64,000 nucleotides of DNA. Source: Owenia fusiformis (taxonomy: Eukaryota > Annelida > Polychaeta > Sabellida > Oweniidae). Both the position numbers and the translations under genes were made by a program. Shown piece after piece: positions 41,801-50,800 of this stretch; positions within the stretch are counted from its first letter, which is position 1; the number at the start of each line of letters is the position of its first letter. The notes under the pieces were generated by a model that worked only from the letters and a program-made list of their open reading frames with translations, searched no databases and was not told where the DNA came from. The stretch spans positions 23,135,936 through 23,199,935 of the forward strand of contig CAIIXF020000006.1 in the NCBI GenBank assembly GCA_903813345.2, given 5' to 3'.

Positions 41801-44800
41801 GCTAATAAAGTAACATCATACTTATGTCCGATCATAAGTTTGAATGATAGTTGTATTTCAAATATTATTGTATGACATGAATGAGACCAATGTTAATGCT
41901 ATCAGGGGGAATCGGTCCTGCAGGCCTTATTTTTCATACATGTTTTTTTCTGTTTTGAAAAATTCTATATGTGATGTATATTTCTTAGTTTTTCAAAGAA
42001 ATCTACAAATATTTCATTATGGTTTTATCTTTACATCGTAATTTCGATCACAGCTATCACTTTTCGAACGAGTTACCTTGAAATATCAAGATGTCATGCT
42101 ATTCTCATACTTATAGAACTCAATGTTACTATCCTTGACCATTTATTAAGCAGTAAAAAATTAATTTGCTTCATGGGTGACAAAATGTTTCTACTTTCTT
42201 GGTGAATGTCAAGTCTCGCATTATACCAATGTAATTTTAGGCGATCTGTCTGTATGGAGTGATATAGGTGTTTGACAATGGTCAAAAAAGTTTTGGGCTT
42301 GAAATGGTTAGAAAGTAATTAGGAACAACACAGAAGCAATACCTTGTTATTTAGGTCTTGTATTACTAAAATGTTTCATTTTTAAAACGATTTTGGTAAC
42401 TGGACATAAGTATATTCTGGTCAGATACAGAAACAGGTTAGGTTCCTCAAGACCTACTCCACTTCTCAATCAGGATTACTGTTACCTAAACTACTTTTAT
42501 TTTCAATGAATGCAGCATAGAACTCATCCCATGTTGGTTGCCTCTCAAACATCCCACCAGGTACACTGGCCATGCCTCCAACGAGATGATAAAAACTTGT
42601 ATATACAGACTTTGGGTTCCTCACCATTACAACAATCTATAGATAAGAAATCAACTGAGCTGTACAGGGTGATCATTAAGTTCTGGGAGTTGGTCTGCCA
42701 TTTAAAGATTTCACAACCATTTTCAGCAACTGTACATTGTATAATTCTGAATTGACAAGCAATATTTCATATACATAATTATGACATCTACAATTTATTT
42801 TATTGAAATTACAAAAAAAGTAAAAGTGGTCCGCGGGTCAGCAAATTTTGACTGATGTTAATCTGAAAATTTCCTACCAAAACATATTCATCTTGCCTAG
42901 ATGGTTGCTTCAAACTACTTGTACTAGAGGCAGAACAGTATTCTTGAAGTCATTTATTCTTCAGTAAGCTTCATTGCTGAGAGGATCATTTTATTTATAA
43001 TTGTTTCCATTAACCTGGACGCACATGTGTTGTTGACAAACTTAGTCCATAAAGATGTATTCCAGTTCTCCCTTTGGTATCCCTTGAAGATTTGCTCAAA
43101 CCGTTGAAATCAGTCCCTTATCAGAATCAAACTTATGACCTCTCATATAATGCTTTAGCACCCAAAATGTAGTGAAGCCTAATGGTGCTTCATCTGGTGA
43201 ATATTGTCTGGTGAATACGGGGCAGTAATAACTTGTGTGAACCCTAATTCTCCAAGAGTACTATGGGCAGCTGGAGTAATGGGAAGGAGCAAAGTCATAA
43301 TGGAAGTTAACTCCCCGCTATTTTGAGTCATGATTGTGACTTTGAGATGCTGATGAATGATACGAAAATAGAGCAAAGTATACTCTCATATAAAAATACA
43401 GATGTTACTTTAGAAACGAAAGTTAGAAGTATTTGAAAATATGAAAAATCACTGAAATATGTCCACCAAATAGGCATTTATTAACCATACTTTTGGATCA
43501 GGCAAAATTTGAATTCATTTTTATTTTACTTGACCCGCTACGCCATTTGTCATGTTGCTATAGTAACAATAATTATCCATTGTGATATCATATGACAATG
43601 AGACTGTTTTCTCCAACCCAAAATTGCATTCCCCATTTACCTTAAAAATTTCAAGTAAATTGGTTGAAAAATAAAGAAATGACAGATACATTCCCAGAAC
43701 TTAGTGATCACCCTGTATGTCAGTAAAGCCCTGTATACACAGCAAATTGCAATTTCAATTGTTTCAATCAGTTCAATCTTTTCAATGCATGCATCATTTC
43801 CTCAGTTTGGATGCTTGCGGCATTTTGATTCGCCTTTGAAACAAATTTAAAGTTTTACTCTTTGTGCCTTTTTCGCAGTTTCAAGCATATGACCAATTCA
43901 GGAAAAAGACGGGCAAAACAATTGAAACGAACATGCACATTTTTCATTTCAAGCATTTCACCATGGCTTTTCAACCAATTTAATAATTTCAATCGCTACA
44001 TCTTGGAAAATGAAATCACAGTTTCTCTGCTCGTCGTTTCAAGCATTTCAATCAATTTGCCTGAGTTATTTTCACTTTTATTTCAAGCAATTTGGCCATT
44101 TCGCTCCCATTTCAAGCATTTCGTCTGCCAGTGTATATACCCCTTAACAGACAGATGTCTTTATTCAGTACACTCTGTTATATGAATGACTGAACCAACC
44201 CAGAGCTGTCAAGTGTCCCGCGAATGGCGGGATTATCCCGCGAATTTGATCAAAATTAGGCTAATTCGCGTGTCCCGCATTGTCCCGCGAAGTCCCGCAA
44301 AATGTGGCTTTGACCTCCGCGAATTTCCGAAATTGTTGCAATCCCCTATATTTTGATTATCTTATCTTATGTAAGAAGCTAAGTTTTTGCACTTTTGAGG
44401 AGTAAAGTTTACCTAATTTTAAGTACCTAGCATGCTGTTGTTTGGTATCAAAATAAAGGGGAAGGGTTCAACTTTCATTTTAATTACGAAAATAGGGATG
44501 TAGGTCACAAATAGTTCCAACGTTGACCTTTTTACTACCCGTGTGGCCTTCATCTCAGAACTGAGCAAATGTTAGCAAACGCGAGTTACAATAAATGTAC
44601 GCTGATATCTAGAAAGGGTTTGTATAAAAAACCGGGTACCGGGTAGTAAATCCTCCATGCTGGGTTCAAACTTGGTACCCGGTACCCGGTCAAAAAAAAC
44701 GGGTACCCAAAAAACGAAAAATACGAATATATAACATAATTAGATTATGAGAAAACATGTAAGATTTGTTTTGAATTTGCAAAAATGTATGTAACATGAT

Positions 44801-47800
44801 TCAAAATTGAGCTAGAAGCTTCAAATAAAAAGCATATTTTAAGGCACTTTTCTTCCTCTATCGTTATGGCCATATTTTCATTGGTTATGGGGGGGGGGGG
44901 GTGCGATCGCACCATCGCACCCTCTCCTGGCTACGCCTATGACATTGTAAGACATAACAATTTACAATTCAGTGGACATTTTGTCATAAATTGGGATAAC
45001 TTAAATTATGATTAATAATCAAAATCTTACACGTTGCATCATGCAAATTAACACACGTCACCTCTCTGCTAAAGCAACGATAGCTATTTACAGATTTAAA
45101 TCATAATCAAAACAATTCACGTACCAACATACGAACTATTGAAAATAGAGTAAGATTGATTTGTCTTGTTTTTCAAATCGTCTTACAATGTCATTGGCGT
45201 AGCCAGGAGGGGGTGCGATCGCACCCCCCCCCCCTTCATTACCAATGGAAATATGACCAAGATGATAGAGGAAGAAAAGAGCCTTAAAATGCTTTTTATT
45301 TGAAGCTTCTAGCTCAATTTTGAAGGAAGTTACATACATTTTTGTAAATTCAAAACAAATCTTACACGTTTTCTAATGATCTAATTATGTTGTGTATTCG
45401 TATTACTTCCTGCGAAAGCTATTTGGATTTTGATATAATAGCTTTCCCAGGGAGCATTTGGACAGCTCAATGATCGTGACCTTTGAAATCGAATTAATAA
45501 ATCGAAAAAGAAGTACTCCAGCGCTCCAATACTTACACGGATTGATGATACTGATGTAAGACACAGTTAGAGACCAAAAGTAAGCCGCGGATCGACTTAA
45601 TTCAATTTCAAAGGTCACTATTGATCAGCTGTTCACTTCTCCGTTTGAGAGCCATAAGTTTCAAAATCTAACATGGCTCTCGAAGTGAGTAATATTCGTA
45701 TATTTCGTTTTTTGTTTTTTTTCGACCGGGTACCAAGTTTGAACCCAGCATGGAGGATTTACTACCCGGTACCCGGTTTTTTATACAAACCCTATCTAGA
45801 AAATTAACCTCATTCCCTATAATTTGATGTAGATTAATCGAACCCCTATATCATGGGCTTTCAATTGAAAGCCCATGCCTACAGTATATGAATAGGTACA
45901 TTTTAATATATAACATTATGGGGGTAAGCGTTTCATAGTTGGTCACGACGCCAGAAGTGCAAAGTATTGTTCCGAATTTTTGAATTTCGTGTTAGATTAC
46001 GGTAATCACACCTGAAGCATGGTTTTTGTTTTTGATAAATTACAATAAATTTCAATAATATTCCTATGCGTATTTTGTGAAATTTGTTGTTTAAGTTACA
46101 ATGTAACGGTGCATTATATTTGATTAATCAGTATCTGAAAGTTTGATTTAAGTACTTCTACACGCTTTTACATTAGTCCCAATCACGCAAATCCCTTGAA
46201 TGTCCCGGGACATCCTGCAAATTTAGGTGGATGTCCCGCGAAATCCCGCAAATTTAGGGCACTTTGTCTAAAAAATCTGTCCCTCTATGAAGTTTTTGGT
46301 GGTACACCTGTTAACTGTCCCTCAATTAGGGTGTTTGTCCCTCGAATGGTCCCGCGAAATCCCGCGAATTTGATAAAAAATCTCCTATTAGCGCAATCAC
46401 GCAAATCCCTTAAATGTCCCGCAAAATCGCGCGAATTTAGTAGATGTCCCGCAAAATCGCGCGAATTTTGGGCACTGGGTTTAAAAAATCTGTCCCGCGA
46501 GAAAATCTTTAGGGGTTGACAGTACTGCCAACCACACCAACCATACAAAACAATTTTGAATTCTCTGATTTCTTCAATAATCTAGTGTTGGGAGGGGGTC
46601 TTAGACATTGTTTCTTTTCATGTTGGATTATAGTTTGGGATAGTTGGGGCTTAATTTTTATTACTGAAACACACGCAGACATTTTATTTTTGGGCTTGGT
46701 TCTGTAACAATTTTTGTCCTCCTTTGGCACTTATGCGTACATATATTCTGATGAATGATCAATAGATGGCTTAAAATTGTTAATAAACTACTAAATACTA
46801 AACTGAGCATCTGCAAGGGATTCCACTTACCTTACATTTCCCTTGCTTTACTTGCTCTGGCCAGAATTCATATGAGGCATGCGTGTGCAATATACGTGGT
46901 GATGGTTTGGCTGCTGCAGTAATTAAAGGGTTTGATCCTGCATCTAATGGTCCCTTTAACCCCTTACCAGTCATGACTGAAATACAATTTTCTCTTAAAA
47001 GCATGTTTGTCATGCTATACAGGGCGGGCCAAAAATGTTCATAGAATCTCAAGCGGTATAGCATTCAGCTATAGCTAGGTGCTGACGCTGTAACCATGAG
47101 GTTGTGAGTTTGAGACGCATGAACTCCTTGCGTGTTATTGATTTTTAAGGTTATTTTATTTCCATATATGAATCATATAACATACAATAATATAATAATA
47201 CATAAATATGAAGAAACAAGCTTACGTTTGCTCATTATTGGCTTGATCATGACCAAAAAAATGTTTAGCTACAGCGTATTTGATTTCTGTCTGATCATGT
47301 AGCTCGACTTACATTCAGGGCTATTCATTGTTGGCACGACTCTCTGGTGGATGTGGGTATTCCTTAGTGCATCACAGTCACCATTGTTCCGGATCAAATC
47401 CACCAGCTCAAGTGAAAAGTGGGTTCCTAGGTAAAATATCAAAATGTGACAGGTTAAACATAGTTTTTAGTTGACTTAACATAAAAATAAGTTACAGTTG
47501 GCATTGTCAGATTGTCGGAGGTACCATTAATCAAACTAACTACACAATTTTATTAATTAATATATTCAAAGTCTGGATCTAAATATATGTTGATGTAAAT
47601 GCTACCTTTGGATGGATTCAATAAATTATACATAGAAATGACATTTTGATTATTTTTGATGCACTTTGCTCTCTCTATATACCTTTTATTGACTCTAGGT
47701 GGCATGGCATGACATATTAGTCAGTACAAAAATAAATAAATTACACTACACTGCATTGCTATGTTATTTATATATGTAACATAATGCGGTACATCCAGAA

Positions 47801-50800
47801 TGTTCTTCAGACAAGTTCATGTTTTGAATGCTGTATTAAAGAAACTCTTGTTTTTGGACATACTTTCCTTCAAACAAAAACTACATTTTGTTTCTAAAGG
47901 AGAAACCAAATGTGGTCAATGTACTTGTATGTGTCGAAGTGCTGTATGTAGGTCATAGCACCAAATATAATGTCTTTCAAACTCTCCTTTAGAAATCAAT
48001 TACCCAAATGCAAGTAGGTAGTTACCAGTTTCACCACCAGGTGGCTGATTCGGGTCAATTAACATGGCAGGTATATAAGAAAGTTCCCTTAAACTTGAAT
48101 ATTATCAATTTAAGTGGCTCAATTTTCATATAACCCTTATGTGTCTGTTACTTATACTAATGAAAATATGTCCAGTAAAGCAAAATGTTATCTGTCCACT
48201 AAATGAAAAGATATTTCATTTTTTGTGATTTTATAGCATGGGGTCTATGGGGAATCTCCCCGAGCTAGAAGTCACATTTTCAAAGAAAATTAATTTTTCA
48301 AAGTTGATAAACACTTTTTAAAACCACATTTCTAGATGTAATTTTACATGTAGATTTCATGATATTACTTTGACTGAATTTTGAATTTTTAATGACGTAA
48401 ATCAAGATTATTTCTACTCGCATCTGGGTTATTGTTGTTAATGTACTCACCAGATCTTGGGTATGTTACAAAGAATATATCATTGCTTTCAACCTCTAGT
48501 GTTGATAAATCATAATATGCTTCTTTGCGTACAGATGGTAGCACCATCAGCCCATCCTTATACTGCTCATTACCATAGACACAGTAGGACTGTCTTGATA
48601 TGTCCAGTATGGTCCTGCTTGATGTCATTTTGGAGTCAATTAGAACAACGGTGGCACACACAACATGCAATATAACACTATACTTTGCTCATGTCAAGTC
48701 ATAATTTAGTGCGTTAAGATAAGCAATGTGAAGTGACTTGACCATGTTACAGTTAGTCCCCAAAATGAGGTCAAGAGGAATAAATACAGGGTAAGCCAGA
48801 AAAAATGTACATATATCTTTATTTGTCAGTAACTTTTTTATGATAAATGGATTTAAAGATATCTTTGATGGCGATGTTGGATTCCATATCTGTATTGTTC
48901 TTAAAAAGGATGAATACATCTTCAGTTTTTCTGCATTCAAAAAAAGGTGAAAGGTGACCATGTAGGACATAAATAACCCAATCTTCAATGCCAAATATAT
49001 CTTTTGCTTTTGACTAGACGGGGTTTTAGGGGATGCATGTCCCCCCTAAAAAGTCGGAATTTTAACTGGAAATCAAAATAGATGGTTATAGATTGTCAAT
49101 AACACATTGCATACGCTGAAATCAGACCCGAGAATTAGACCTACACTCTGAAATCATATAGTGCATTAATGCACTGAAATACTCTAATCTGATTGGCTGA
49201 GTCACACTTGGCATATTTGAATATCCCTTCCATACAACATCACAAGAATTAAGAATGATTGTTTACATCTTACCAAATGATGTTATTAAAAATATAGATA
49301 TAATTTAGATGTATAAATATGCCTATGTTACAATTTGCAACAATTTGTCCAATAGGTGACAGTCATTTTTATATGCGCAGCTATGTCTGTTGCCTTGACA
49401 TTGCTGTTATCTAGTTTTTCTGATGCTACCTCTTGTTTTTGTCATTATGGTTGAAATCATTTTGAGTCATTTTGAGACTTTATTTATTGATTTAAACAAG
49501 TGTACTGACTGCAACAAGTTAGCAAAATAAACACGTTATAAGATGCTGAATTTGCAAATATACTCATTGTTAATAATCCTTTATTTTTAGATAGCATGGG
49601 AACCTGACTTTGAACCCTATGTTGTCATTAAGACAGAAGGTGCTCCTAAATATGACCAAAGATTTGTTGGCTTTGGGTGGAATAAAGTCTCACATATAAT
49701 GGAGCTAGATGCTCAAGGGTAAGCCATTAATATACATAATAGCTCTCTATATGACCTAGGTCAGAATATCACTTCTTTGGTAAAAAGTCAGGGTAGTGAA
49801 AATAGTTGCAATAAGGTGCTTTGGAAAAACAATTGAGAGGGGACAGTATTCCCTGGCATGGGCGTAGCGCCCAGTACGCTGGGTAGGCACAGGCGTACCA
49901 GATGGATGCAAATTCGCTCCAAATACAATCAAATTTCAAACTCTTGTTCCCATTGTGGCGTACTACATAGAAAAATAGTGCTACGACCATGCCTGGGAGT
50001 CCTTATATTACATGATGTTCACTTATAAGATATCTTAAAAACATGTAGCTTAAACTCCAAATTCTATGCTTATAGAGCCCATTCTCCTCTGCTAAAGTTG
50101 ATGGACAGAGGAATTCAATATCATTCATGTTCTTTCTTGACTTTATGTCCCCCAAATGAAATTACTTCTGTGAAAATTAAATTGACATGTGGGACCTTTC
50201 AAAATCCTGTTACCCATTTAACTTGATTTAAAATAAACCTCTGTATTAAGTGGAACACCTCCCAAATGGAACATTGTTTTTAGGTACCAAAGAGGTTCCA
50301 CTTACAAATGTAAACACGTCATGTTTTACTGTACATTATATACACATATAGCTGCATGTTAAAGTTAATGTTTCCATGTTTTCAGGTATGAATTTACTGT
50401 CCTACCAAACGCCTTCATGATTCACATGCCACATGCTCCAAGCTTTGATATCGCCAAATTCCGAGCCAGTAAAATATATAGAAGGTATGTAATGTTCAAA
50501 TTGATATACAGCAGTTATTTTTATTTAAAATATGAGTTGGATATAAGATATTTGTGAATCATATCTACTTGTAATAAATAAAAAATCAATACAATAGCCT
50601 ATACAATAGCATATAGTGCATTACTTCTGGGACAACCCTCGTATAGAGATGTGAAAAGAACAAAAGAATGTCCCAAAATCTGTAAAACATTTTAACTCGA
50701 GGGTCAACATTGAAAATTTTTGATACAGCATCCATGCAAAATAAAGAATTTTTCAGAAAATCAGAGTATTCACACGGTGCTCATGTTCTTGCATTTTAGT

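Noticed and set aside
42510-42755. 81-codon plus-strand open frame
   Set aside because: Shadow of SULT exon 4 on the minus strand, which has the RNPKS motif and proper splice sites.
46196-46548. Overlapping open frames on both strands near 46.2-46.5 kb
   Set aside because: They follow the TCCCGCGAA repeat period and have no family resemblance; both strands being open is a repeat artefact.
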